Part shown: positions 47,640 to 57,689 of the stretch, piece after piece
Layout: each line of letters opens with the position of its first letter
Numbering within the stretch: the stretch's first letter is position 1
Assembly: GCA_024138015.1 (NCBI GenBank)
Contig: JAMXBB010000009.1
Location: forward strand, 16,205,235-16,269,234
Length of the DNA: 64,000 nt
Reading direction: 5' to 3'
Origin: Lumnitzera littorea
Lineage: Eukaryota; Streptophyta; Magnoliopsida; Myrtales; Combretaceae
Made by a program: the position numbers and the translations under genes
The notes under the pieces: generated by a model
What the model was told of the DNA's origin: nothing
The model's database searches: none
What the model saw: only the letters and a program-made list of their open reading frames with translations

Positions 47640-48420
47640 AAAATATGCAACTAATCTTCTGCAACTAATGCAATTAAGGCGTTCAAAAGTGGGTGAATAT
47701 ATTGCTAGCTGATACACTACTAGTTCTATCAATGGGCTTGGTTGCATCTAATTTGAAGTTTATTCTCGTCTTAAGACAATATATATGTCATTAGTTCTGT
47801 CATTTGCTTGATCCCTACTCAAGTCCAGCTGATTTCATTCATAGCCAATGGAATTCACAATAACTTTCTTAACTCTACTTTTGAAACACTCAGAAAAAAT
47901 GACTGAAAGGCCTTTTCACCCCAACTATATGTGATATTATTGCCTTATGAGTATACTGACCCGTTATTTTACTGACGTATTTATTACCCATTGAATTTCA
48001 ATGAAAAATAAGCACACTAAATTGACATGCAAGCTCTATGAGCTATGGACTTGAATGTTGAAATTCTCCCTACCATCCTTAATGGATGAAATCTGTCGAT
48101 ATTTCTATGAATGCACAAGTTTTTCATCTAAGTATTGTCAACTACATATGTAAAGAGATACGAAATGCATATGTGCATTTTGGGCACATGCTTCATAACC
48201 TATTCTCAGTGCATCAGATGAACTCATGGCCATGGAGGAAAGAAACACTTGGCGGTTTGAAACACGTATCCATTGTCGTTTCCAGTGCTCGGGCATGCCT
48301 GCGCTACAAATATATAAGAGCTGTCATAGATGGATCAGCAATTCATGAACTTTATGGAAGAACATAACTCAAAAAGTGAAACTGAAGCAATCTTTAAGCA
48401 AAATGTACAAAGTTTTTCAA
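47640..48420 (+). repeat. U2-array block R3 (copy also at 62640-63235)
   Basis: Long colinear similarity to 62640-63235: GGCGTTCA..GTG, TTGCTAGCTGATA, ATGGACTTGAAT, GGATGCACAAGTTTTTC-type words, CATGGCCATGGAGG, and ATAACTCAAAAAGTGAAA at the end. A shorter piece is at 52440-52620. No conserved reading frame, so it is non-coding repeat DNA. Confidence 0.65.
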
Positions 48421-48627
48421 CTTAATGGCATATATAGTGATGAAGCAACCTAAGTACAATTCCAACATGAAAAGTTCCAAAGAGAACAAAGACACGTTTA
48501 ATTTGTGGAGTAATGAAACATCGATTGCAAAAAAAGCTACGAATCATAAAAGGATTCGTACCAAACCGGATTAAGAGTTACTTAAGGATACATGTCCCTG
48601 TCAACAACAAACAACTAATCAAACAAA

Positions 48628-49130
48628 AGACATTAGAGTTTGAGAGCTTGAGGTAGGTCAAGTAGGCAGTTTACTAAAACCAAGTCTTCCAAGTCCTGCA
48701 CACAATCTATACGTTGAACTGCTGGCATATAAAGAAATTGCACTCGAAGATGCCCTTTATGCTTCCCATTCCAATTCCGAACCTTGATTCAGAGGATGAG
48801 CAGCACTTTATTGCGAGTAAAATGAGTCCATTCTAGAGAGGGAAAAAAAAAGAAAAAGAGAGAGAGAGAGAGAAAGAAAGAATAAGAACAATAGTCAAGA
48901 AACTCATATCCAATTTCACCCCAATTGCTATAATTTCCTTCATTCTCCGAGCAGTCAGTTTAAGAAACCCAACGCAATACAGGCAACACTAAAAACACTG
49001 CTATAGCACTTATAAAACAAGCCAATCATCTCATTTTAATCGTATGTTACGTTACCTAATGTGGTCTCACTTATTAGCATACTTGGAACTAATATTTAGA
49101 GCAGTAGAGAAATTCAAATAAAAAGGATTT
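48628..49130 (-). pseudogene. LTO1 exon 2 fragment with intron 1 flank, copy A
   Basis: The minus strand carries the sequence coding for TYLKL (TCAAGCTCTCAAACTC; real gene about 20410-20450) and the upstream exon part, damaged by indels, then intron 1 DNA (CTCATATCCAATTTCACCCC compares with 20656-20676). The CPIGGGSC end of the exon is missing. It is a genomic copy, not a retrocopy, because intron sequence is retained. An (AG)n run lies at about 48858-48874. Confidence 0.7.
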
Positions 49131-49139
49131 TTCCCCTCT

Positions 49140-49600
49140 CTATGTCTATCCATCATATGATTCAACTCCCCATGATTATTATACCATTCATTGAACTAAT
49201 CTTTGTCCTCGCCAATAATTAATAGAAATATTAAGTACATGAAAATTCCTGGTGATATACTCTCTTGAAGGACAATAAGTAATAACAGTAGGAGAGAGGT
49301 GGAACTAGAAGGTGACAATCTATCAGATAAAGATTACTGCTGGTTAATGGAGCTAGCATAATTTGTTGGTTGGTAGTAGTATTTTGAAGTAATGATACAT
49401 AGAGGAACAAAAATGTCAATAAAAATCTCCTTACGGATTTAACGAAAAAGAACCCTAGTTTATAGAATCCTTAATCTACGGTATCGGTAATTTGTTCACT
49501 TGCATACAATGGAAACCTTCAACCACGGTACATTACATAAGTTTTGGACTTGTATGAAACCGGTCGTATATAAGATATAACTGGCGTTATCTTATCATGA
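49140..49600. repeat. U2-array block R5 (copy also at 53560-54030)
   Basis: Shared with 53560-54030: TATTATACCATTCATT, AATTAATAGAAATATTAAGT, GATATACTCTCTTGAAGGAC (followed by AATAAGTAATA) and GGTGGAACTAGAAG. It leads into the U2 promoter block in both places, so block and gene were copied together. Confidence 0.7.
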
Positions 49601-49879
49601 ATGGGTACGACAAAATTGGTTTGAAAGTTATGAAGCAACCCAAATATAAAACATGAAGAGTTCCAAATGGTTATGTACAGGACAAAGGCATGCTTGTTTT
49701 GTGTTTCTGTAAGCAAGAATGCCGTACACTACCACAAATACTTGTCTATCGGCAGATTTGCTTCATCACGTATGAATTCATGGGAGTCGAGGCAAAGACA
49801 GGGTGATCAAAGATTTCCGAATATAGGCTCGTGATGATGGATGACTTGTAAATGTTGCTGGAAAGAAGAAACTAAGTTT

Positions 49880-49929
49880 GTCCGACCTCGGATATGGGAA
49901 AGTTAGCGTCAGCCAGACGGAAGATAAAA
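49880..49929 (+). promoter_or_regulatory. Decayed U2 promoter (USE and TATA) of relic 1
   Basis: GTCCGACCTCG (49880-49890; 9 of 11 to RTCCCACATCG) and a weakened TATA GATAAAA (49923-49929), 32 bp apart. The RNA start is 33 bp after the TATA start. Confidence 0.65.
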
Positions 49930-49955
49930 AGAACCATCTGACAATAACGAAACTC

Positions 49956-50080
49956 GTACATCGCCCAGCCTGTTGACTAAGATCATGTGTAGTATCTGTT
50001 CTTAGAAGTTTAATCTCTGGTGCCAGGTGATCTAAAGCGTTTCTGCTGCTTCCCAGATAGCCAGAAGCTGCTATACTGAG
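49956..50080 (+). pseudogene. U2 snRNA pseudogene (relic 1)
   Basis: The first 26 bases align to U2 with nine changes, then GACTAAGATCATGTGTAGTA and TCTGTTCTTAGAAGTTTAAT keep the branch-site pairing GTAGTA and part of stem-loop IIa. After about 50025 similarity is lost: no Sm site and no stem-loops III or IV. It cannot form a U2 snRNP. Confidence 0.8.
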
Positions 50081-50179
50081 AGCTGTGGGGCTCATTTTCT
50101 TATCTTACAATAGATGCCTTTTCTTAACGTTCCACTTCGAGTTCTTAACCTGGAAACACATCTTCACGGAAGAGGAGAA

Positions 50180-50445
50180 AAATAAAAAAAATAAAAAAAA
50201 AATTGGAAAACCAACAAGAAGCAATCGGCTTTGAAAACCAACACAATAGGCACCTGCAGTACATGCGATGCACTCGAATTATCACCCCTATTGGGGGCAA
50301 GTGTAATTAAAACCAAATCAAAGTTGGATAAGTGATGCTTGGTAAGCTTGAGTCCAGAACTATAAGCATCTTCAGGAGTTTCAAAGCCAGATTCAAGTAG
50401 TTCGAACACCAGCTTGATCTGCTAACACTCCCAATTCAAAAAGAG
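50180..50445 (-). other. Exon-like fragment of an unidentified gene
   Basis: On the minus strand a 3' splice site (TGTTAGCAG) is followed by an open frame reading KLVFELLESGFETPEDAYSS, then LTKHHLSNFDLVLIT and NRGDNSSASHVLQ, ending at a plausible donor CTGCAG|GTGCC. The composition looks like real protein, but I cannot name the family. A diverged, frame-broken copy of part of it is at about 53440-53570. I infer a captured exon, as with LTO1 exon 2; a remnant of a local gene is the alternative. Confidence 0.4.
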
Positions 50446-51182
50446 AAAAGCTCCACCTCACTATGTCGATGATTCGGCTCAACACAAGGATTATACCGCT
50501 CATCGACTGTGTGTCTGCCCTATCTGACAATTCAAAAATATGTGATAAAACTAGACAGAATATGTTATTAAACACTTCCAAGGATATATAGTTTAAACAG
50601 ATTATACGTTATTATTCTAAAGCTGGATCAATGTTCTGAATGCTAATCCTCCTCCAAAAATTTCCTCTCGCTTAACGAGAAATACGTGTGGAACACAGAG
50701 TCCTGGTACATGACAATCACATGCACTTACCATCGATAATTCTGTGAAGTAGAACCTGGGAATTCCATAAATCAGTGAAAATCTTGCCTTCATGACAAAA
50801 CATCTCATTCAACATGCATCCATGATGCGTGTTCCTCTAATGATCTGTTAAATATTTCTACGTTGAATTTGGTTTTAAATTGAAAAGTTTGAGATGGAAT
50901 TGCATGCATCACGGATGCGTGTCCCTCTAAAGATCGAGTAAACTGTTCTGTTTTGAATTTGGTTTTGTATAGCAAAGTTTCAGATGGAACTACTGGTTTG
51001 ATTCCTCCTGTTGATTTTGATTTGAATCCAGCTCTCGAGTGTGTCTAAATTGGGTCGGTGCGTTTAGAAGATGCAATGATGTAAATGCAACAACATAGAT
51101 ATAATATGAATTGAGACTAGGATAGATGAAAATAATTATTGAAATCAGACAGAGAAATAATACGTTTTTGCATTTATCTAGC

Positions 51183-51480
51183 CATAATGTCATTAAAGTT
51201 TGGAAAATTTGCCCATGATTCTTTCAGTGCATCATAAATGAAAGCCCAACAATCAACTCGAGATCTCAAAGTGGAGGAATCGTCCTGTGCATGCTTCAAA
51301 AATTTGATAACTCCATTTTTGTGTATTACTTTATCATTGATCACTTTGCCTACTAAAAGATGAATCCCTTTATTGGTCTCAGAAAATTCCGAATCCTGGA
51401 TATGAAGGCCATCATCGTTGATCTGATGGCTCGTGTGTCTGATCCATCTAGCTGAAGCACAAGCGAGTCTGTTGGACAAA
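51183..51480 (-). pseudogene. Possible LINE ORF1 (DUF4283-like) remnant
   Basis: The minus-strand frame contains LHIQDSEFSETNKGIHLLVG and KVINDKVIHKNGVIKFLKHA, which resembles the start of the DUF4283 domain (x-L-V-G-K-V-L-S-x-K-x-x-N) found in plant LINE ORF1 proteins. It ends after about 100 residues. No ORF2 is nearby. Weak assignment. Confidence 0.4.
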
Positions 51481-51499
51481 ATGGAGCATAGGAACATAA

Positions 51500-52010
51500 C
51501 TTATGACAGAGAGGAGAAGTTAAAACCAGATAAGCGGATAGAATAAGCAGAAAGATTTTAGGGGGGGGGGGGGAAACTTAGCCTCACAATGGAAGATGCT
51601 AAAATCAGATAGGAGATAAGAGAAAAATTTTTACTAGAGAGAAAAGTCTCTCTCTAGAAACCTAAAAAGAGAGGATCAACATCTTTGAGAATTCAAATTC
51701 GAAAGTAGATAAACTTTAGTGAGCATGAACATGGAAGTCATAAAGTATTTATACATAAAGTAATTTTTTTTTTAAATCAATTTAATGTTCTACAGTAATA
51801 AGGAAAGGAAAATTTGAAACTATTACACCTTTGTGGGAGAACACGTGCTCATTATGTGTTCAAGATTTTACTGAGATTGAGTTGTAAATTATATTAATGA
51901 AGACGAATTCTAGTTTGCAAATTCCTTGATATGCCGATTGCCGAATCTGCTCTGAGGTCTCATGCAACTTTGAAAACCCTCCAACCGTTTGAGATATTAA
52001 AAGCACAAGT
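51500..52010. other. Gene-free stretch with a poly-G run
   Basis: A run of 14 G lies at 51560-51573, followed by AGAGAGAAAAGTCTCTCTCT, a short perfect hairpin. No gene is seen. Confidence 0.4.
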
Positions 52011-52310
52011 TTCTCATCTTCATGGCAATTATCATGAAGAGGGTATGACAAAATTGCTTTGGAAGTCACGAAGCAACCGAAGTATATCTTTAGCATGAAA
52101 AGCGGCAAACGGTTGTATTGTATACAGAGCAAAGACATGCTTCGCTTGTGCTTTTGTAGGCAAGGAATTTTGTACGCTATTGCAAAAACTTGTCTCTCCA
52201 CGACTTCATTCACTTCATCACGTTATGGATTCATGGAGACAAGGTAAAGGCAGGGTCATCAAACACTGCAAATTCTAGGCTCATGGTGCACTTGTAAGTC
52301 TTGATTGTTT

Positions 52311-52352
52311 GTCCGACACAGGATAATAGCGTGAGTGAGACTAGCTATAAAA
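52311..52352 (+). promoter_or_regulatory. U2-type promoter with shortened USE-TATA spacing
   Basis: GTCCGACACAG (52311-52321; 8 of 11 to consensus) and an intact TATAAAA at 52346-52352, only 24 bp apart instead of 31-33 in its relatives. About 24-26 bp is the spacing of polymerase III snRNA genes in plants. It is inferred to be a deletion in a U2 copy. Confidence 0.6.
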
Positions 52353-52378
52353 GAAAGCTCCTAACCTTCCTAGTACAC

Positions 52379-52412
52379 AAACCTTCCTAATCCTTTTGGT
52401 AAGTCGAGTTAA
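52379..52412 (+). pseudogene. U2 snRNA 5' fragment (relic 2)
   Basis: AAACCTTCCTAATCCTTTTG and GTAAGTCGAG follow the first 32 bases of U2 and start 33 bp after the TATA. The rest of the RNA is gone; the next sequence belongs to block R3. Confidence 0.6.
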
Positions 52413-52599
52413 TTTCATTCATGGCCATTGGGCTTCACCATGTCACTTCCTTGCAAGCTCCTTAAGCTGTGGACTGCATTTTTTAATGCTCTCCCTCTAT
52501 CCTTCATGAATGCACTCCATTAATGTTCTTATATAAATGCACGAGCTTTTCATTTAAATACTGTCAATTAGCCCATGAAGAGTGCCCTGCAGATGATGC

Positions 52600-53360
52600 T
52601 TAGCCATACTTACTATCAGTGCATTCAGTTTAGTCGCAAGCAAACTGCCAAATAACTCAAGCAAATGTCTCTGAGTAAAAAATTATGTGGATCGATAACA
52701 AAAAACACAAGCATATTGCTATCGAGCACATCACAACAGCTACCGCCACTGATCAAACAAAAGGCGTCAGGGTTTGAGAGCTTGATGTAAGTCAAATAGG
52801 CAGTTTCGGTAAACCCAATACCGCTATGTCCTGCACAACATCTATGCACTGAACTGTTGGCATATAAAGAACTGCACTCCCCTTTTCTGCTTCCGATTCC
52901 AATTCTGAACCCGATACACAGGATGAACAGCACCTCATTAGAACCAAAATGAGTCCACTCTTAAGGGGGCGGTGGGAAGCAGAAATAAAGAAGAACAATA
53001 GCCAAGAAACTCACATCCGGTGTTACCCCAATTGTTATAATTTGCTTCTTTCTACAAGACGCAGTCAGCTTACAAAACCAACACAATAGAGGTAAGCTAA
53101 AAACAGCACATACAAAACTAGCCAATCATGGGGTCTCACCACATGCGAGACAGCATACTTAAAATTAATATTTAGAGCAATATGAAGATTAAAGAGGGTA
53201 AACATTCATTAGGAGAGACCTTTTGTTTTCTTTACTGCTGCTTTCAAGGTATATCCATCAATTCCTTAGTTCCTAATGAACAAGTAAGGAGAATTGGTTC
53301 GATATGCCCAATTCCCTATATACCAACTTCTTTCGATGAAGGGCTATGAGCAAATATGTA
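52600..53360 (-). pseudogene. LTO1 exon 2 fragment with both intron flanks, copy B
   Basis: The minus-strand frame reads GFTETAYLTYIKLSNPDAFC, then LISGGSCCDVLDS, against GFIETTYLTYLKLSNSDAFC and PIGGGSCSDVLNS in LTO1, so the loop cysteines are still there. The upstream half has a frameshift near 52890-52930. The donor site GGTAAT has become TGTTAT. Intron 2 (52600-52690) and intron 1 (52980-53360) sequence flank it. It is the best preserved of three copies; it has no other exons and so is not a gene. Confidence 0.85.
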
Positions 53361-53559
53361 CACCTTTTACTGGGAGCACCTTCCAAATAAATTATTATCT
53401 TTAACTGGTGTAACTACAGCAAACCAAAATTGACTTAATAATCAAAGTTGGATAAGCAATGCTTGGTAAGTTCGATTGCAGTGCTATAAACTACTCAAAC
53501 GGTTCAAAATCAAGTTCAAGCTGTTTAGCCAACAACTTGACTCACTGACATCCCTGATC

Positions 53560-54030
53560 TAGATGGAAAAAGCTTCCACCTGACTATGTCTATCATGTGA
53601 TTCAGCCCGCCAAGAGTATTATACCATCCATTACACTTTTGTTTGTCCTGGCCAACAATTAATAGAAATATTAAGTAAACATAACTTCCGCAGGATATAC
53701 TCTCTTGAAGGACAATAAGTAATAGCAGTATGAGACAGGTGGAACTAGAAGCGTATGATCTATTAAACAAAGACAGGCTGCTGGTTTATAGAGATAGCAG
53801 AATTTGTTGTGCGCTAGTAATATCTTGAAGAATAATGATACAAAAATAAAATAAAAACGTCAATAAAAATTTCATTACGGATTAAATAAAAAGAACTCTA
53901 GTTTGTAGAATCCTTGATCCACGTATCAGTAATTTGTTCACTTGCATACAACGGAAATTCTTCATCTATGCTATACTTCATAGCTTTGGACTACTATGAA
54001 ACGCTGGTATATAATATATAAATTCACAAA
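53560..54030. repeat. U2-array block R5, second copy
   Basis: Colinear with 49140-49600, leading into the promoter of the intact U2 gene. Confidence 0.7.
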
Positions 54031-54343
54031 GTTCTCATCTTGACGGCATTTATCATGAAGGGGTACCGCAAAAATTTGCTTTGGAAGTTCTGAAGCAACC
54101 CAAATAGAATCTCAACATGAAAAATTCTAAATGGTTATATACAGGACAAAGGCATGCTTCTTTTGTGTTTCTGTAAGCAAGAATACCGTAGACTACTACA
54201 AATACTTGTCTCTCGGCAGGTTTGCTTCATCATGTATGAGTTCACGGTGTTAAAGCAAGGGCAGGGTGATCAAAGACTTTCCAAATATTGGCTCTTGATG
54301 ATCGATGACTTGTAAATGTTGCTGGAAAGAAGAAACTAAGTTT

Positions 54344-54393
54344 GTCATACATAGAATATGTGGAAGTTAGAATCAGCCAGACGGAATATAAAA
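54344..54393 (+). promoter_or_regulatory. Promoter of the intact U2 gene: weakened USE, good TATA
   Basis: GTCATACATAG at 54344-54354 matches RTCCCACATCG at 8 of 11 positions and has lost the central CCC. TATAAAA at 54387-54393 is intact. The gap is 32 bp and the RNA starts 33 bp after the TATA, the polymerase II layout. Confidence 0.8.
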
Positions 54394-54419
54394 GAAACCG
54401 TCCAACGACGGGGTACCTC

Positions 54420-54614
54420 ATACCTTTCTCGGCCTTTTGGCTAAGATCAAGTGTAGTATCTGTTCTTATCAGTTTAATATCTGATACGTGGGCCATCGGC
54501 TCACATGATATTAAATTAATCTTTTTAAGGGGAGGGTCCACTGCAGTAGCTTGCTACTGGGATCCTCACGCGTCGTCCATGCGTTGCACTACAGCAAGGG
54601 CCTGGCGCATCCTC
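54420..54614 (+). ncRNA. U2 spliceosomal snRNA, intact body
   Basis: The RNA starts ATACCTTTCTCGGCCTTTTG. Stem-loop I, the branch-site recognition box GTAGTA, stem-loop IIa (TATCAGTTTAATATCTGATA) and IIb (GTGGGCC/GGCTCAC, still paired, one G-U) are present. So are an Sm-type region (AATTAATCTTTTTAAG), stem-loop III (AGTAGC/GCTACT) and the terminal stem-loop region ending CTGGCGCATCC. The length of about 195 nt is normal. U2 pairs with the intron branch site and forms the catalytic core with U6. Compared with consensus, changes lie mainly in the 3' half and Sm flank. The weakened USE makes low expression likely, so it may be a minor variant gene or a young pseudogene. Confidence 0.9.
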
Positions 54615-54775
54615 CGAAACTAGTGTCAATATGATCTTTCTTTTTTGTTGTTTGTTTTAGTCTTAATAAACTCCCACGATGCAGCTTGGGGCTTTGTCTG
54701 TCTGTTAAATTAATATTTTTATTTGGGGACCATGTCGCATAGTCCACTCCACCCCTCCTCTTAGAGGTGAATATT

Positions 54776-55120
54776 TATCAGAGTAAGGAAGATATGACAA
54801 CTAGACCAGGTTCATAAGAAATGTTATCTAGCGTCTTTTTATGAAAAAATTAAAATTGCTTCTGATAGTCTCAATGAGAACAAGTCATTTTTTCATGACG
54901 AGAATGTTTCCAAGAAAATCATTTTCCTGGGATTCAATGATATTTCGACCGGCTCCCCAACTTATTTAGAAGACTAAAATAATCTGTTAATGACGGGGAA
55001 ATGGCCTTTACTTGAAATTTTCACATCCAATGCAAAAATAATTCAAAGGAGCAGTAAAACCGATTCATTAACATTATGGATATCAAATTAGGAATCCACA
55101 AGATGGGATGGATCCTTCTA
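54776..55120 (+). repeat. U2-array block R2 downstream of U2
   Basis: AGGTTCATAAGAAATGTTAT, GAGAATGTTTCCAAG, GGGATTCAATGATATTT and the TTCACATCCAATGCAAAAAT run match 45636-45960, 47330-47500 and partly 62085-62230. This places the block directly 3' of U2 in the ancestral unit. Confidence 0.65.
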
Positions 55121-56020
55121 ACTATAGAAGAAAGCCATGTAGGTTTTAAGTGAGAGTTTAGCTAAAATGAAAGCTAACTTGATTGGCTGTTATACACCAA
55201 ATAAGCACAACACAACTTAAAATCCTACTTTATATTATGCACAAGTGGATGATTAGGGTTATTCACCATGATTCCCTACTAAAAGGAACTGATAAGAATT
55301 AAATTTCACTTGGAATAAACTTACAATAATAAAAGAATATTTAAGAATAACGAATGCAATAACTGATTCGGCCATTATAATAAAAAGGTTATTTACAATA
55401 AGCGTTTCAAGATAAAATATATAAGAGGAGACGATAAATATAATACTTCTCAGAAGGAATAAAAAGTATATCCTACTATTATCCCGAAAAGAGTAAAAAT
55501 GACAAAAGGAAGATTTTCTGCCATATTCGGTGTAAGAGGACATTTGTTGGTGTACAGTTTGGTCTGTGCCTGGCAGAGAAGACAAAAGTGGCTCTAGGAT
55601 TCTGTCCGGGCTGGCGAGTTTGGAAAAACATGGTGTTATTAAAGTTTAGAAATTATCATAAGTTGAAGAAAGCTCAATAGTTAATTGATATATTCCTAAA
55701 TAAGATAAAGTGCTAATTTATTTCTCGTTTTTTTTTTTCCTAAATATTATATATATTTATATAAATTACATCTAGAAAAGTTGATGCAATTATTCTATTA
55801 AAAAATCAGTACTCATATAACAAGAGGATATTTGATAATATTTGTTTAACAAGTTTATGATATAAATGGAGTGCGAGGTTTCATTTAATTTGTACCACAA
55901 GGAGTGACGCACTGTCTCGACAGGCATAAAGTATTGAGGTTACAAGGTTTTACATATAATTTTCACTTTTCTTTGTTAATTGTAAGTTTTATATGGATAA
56001 GGAAAAAAAAAAAAGAGCAT
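55121..56020. other. Gene-free AT-rich stretch
   Basis: A 108-codon minus-strand frame (55585-55259) is hydrophobic by AT-richness and shows no family motif. No RNA gene is seen. Confidence 0.35.
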
Positions 56021-56027
56021 CTAATAC

Positions 56028-56258
56028 ACCTTTGTGGAAGAACAAGTATCATAGTGCCAGGTGTGGATTATATATTTTTCTCAATAGATCGAATTATATA
56101 GGATGTACTATATCTTTGTGGAAGAATAAGTATTTATAGTGGTGGATTATAGACTTTTCTCAACAAGTCGAATTATATAGAATCTACCGTACCTTTGGAG
56201 AAGAACAAGTATATACAGTGGTGGATTTATAGACTTTTCCTAATGGATCCAATTGTAA
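56028..56258 (+). repeat. Minisatellite, three copies of about 80 bp
   Basis: ACCTTTGTGG-type anchors at 56028, 56112 and 56191 (periods 84 and 79). Each unit contains GAAGAACAAGTAT, a GTGGTGGATTATA-like stretch and TTTTCTCAA. Confidence 0.75.
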
Positions 56259-56749
56259 ATTTTAATTTTCAATTGGGACAAAACCATAGTAAGAAAAAAT
56301 CTACTGCTTGTGGACACTTTAAGTAACAAAACATGTGTGGCTTGGTGACATTTTGAATAACAATGATACTTCGAGGATTAAAAAGATCCAGCGGTTTGTT
56401 CACTTGCTAACAATAAAAACCTTCGACCACATCATACTGCTGAGATATGTAAAATATGGACGGTCATATGTGAAATTTTTTATTTATTCATTTAATTTGG
56501 CCAAGCATATGTGAAATTTAAATGCACAACGTTTTTCATCTTGCAAGTAATCTGAGTAACCCAAGTATAACTCTAGCATGAAAAGTTCCAAGTGGCCTCA
56601 TAGAGAGCAAAGGCACGTTTAATTTGTATTCTCCCAATAATCATTTCTCTAATTTGTGCAATGAGAGCAACAATTATGTACATTGTTGCTTATACTTGTG
56701 TTGTCTCCTGGTGCACCCAATAATGCCAGTTGAAGTGTATTTTCACTGC

Positions 56750-57120
56750 AGATTGGACGAGTGGTTCTCATGACAATAAGGAAGGTACAGTCGACTATCA
56801 CTTGCCAGGTTTTCATGGCGCCCTCGTCCTTTAGCTGAAGGTGTTCTTAGCGTGCAGAATGCAGTTCATCCAGTTGCAAACCGATATACTAATTGTAGCT
56901 TAGTGTTCTTTTGACTAAAGCAGATCTTTCAGCAAACTTCCTTCCTGCGTCAATAGCATTTGAACTCAGATTCCATTTCCAAGATATGATTTTTAAAAAA
57001 TGCAGAATGCACAAGAGGAATCGAACAATATTTCATCTCGTGCACATCAAAATGATCGAGAATCAATTGATGTGGAGATGAATTCAGCGACGAGACAAGA
57101 AGGGTTCCCCCCAAATGACG
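56750..57120 (+). other. Exon-like fragments of unidentified origin
   Basis: After CACTGCAG the plus strand reads DWTSGSHDNKEGTVDYHLPG, then stops. After AAAAATGCAG (56996-57005) it reads NAQEESNNISSRAHQND, then VEMNSATRQEGFPPNDD, an acidic, Asn/Ser-rich composition unlike surrounding DNA. LTO1 fragment copy C begins immediately after. These could be remnants of a neighbouring gene trapped in the array. No family recognised. Confidence 0.3.
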
Positions 57121-57124
57121 ATAT

Positions 57125-57300
57125 TGCTACAGTACTCATACTTACCATCAATGCATTCAGTTTATTGGCAAAGCATACCACCAAATCCTAGCAACAAATC
57201 TCTCAGTGAAAAAATCAGTATGGATCGATTACCAAAACCAAAAGCATATCGCTATTGAGCACATCACAGCCGCTGCCATCACTGATCGAACACAATTCAT
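57125..57300 (-). pseudogene. LTO1 exon 2 3' end with intron 2 flank, copy C
   Basis: CATACTTACCATCAATGC (intron 2) and GATCGATTACCAAAACCAAA, CATATCGCTATTGAGCACAT and CACAGCCGCTGCCATCACTG match 20250-20410 of LTO1 (splice donor and the GGSCSDVLNSD part). Here the donor GGTAAT is kept. The copy stops after about 60 bases of exon. Confidence 0.7.
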
Positions 57301-57614
57301 ATTAATAGCATTTAACATGAAGGGTTACCACAGAATTGTTGTGGAAGTTATGAAGCAAACCAAATATAATTTCAACGTGGAAAGTTCCAAATATATATAT
57401 ATATACACAGAACAAAGACATGCTTCTTTTGTATGTTTGTATGCAAGAATGTCGTACACTATTAACAATGCTTCTCTCTTGGCAGATTCACTTTGTAACG
57501 TATGGATTTATGGAGTTTCAGGCAAAGGCATGGTGATCAAAGGATTCCAAATCTAGGATGTAATCGTTGTCGGTTGATGCACATGTAAGAGTTGCTGCAG
57601 AGAAGAGACACGTT

Positions 57615-57663
57615 TATCCCACATCGAGCATTCCACATTAGCGTCGGCCAGACATAATATAAA
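57615..57663 (+). promoter_or_regulatory. Perfect USE and TATA of U2 relic 3
   Basis: ATCCCACATCG (57615-57625) matches RTCCCACATCG at all 11 positions. TATAAAT starts at 57657, 31 bp after the USE and 33 bp before the RNA start. It is the best snRNA promoter in the window. Confidence 0.85.
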
Positions 57664-57689
57664 TGAAACCGTCGGACGCGTAATAAAGT

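Noticed and set aside
54342..54623. 93-codon plus-strand frame over the U2 locus
   Set aside because: It covers the U2 promoter and RNA; the RNA assignment explains the conservation, and the protein is a shadow.
55259..55585. 108-codon minus-strand frame with membrane-like segments
   Set aside because: Hydrophobicity is expected from AT-rich codons; no signal, motif or conservation between array copies.
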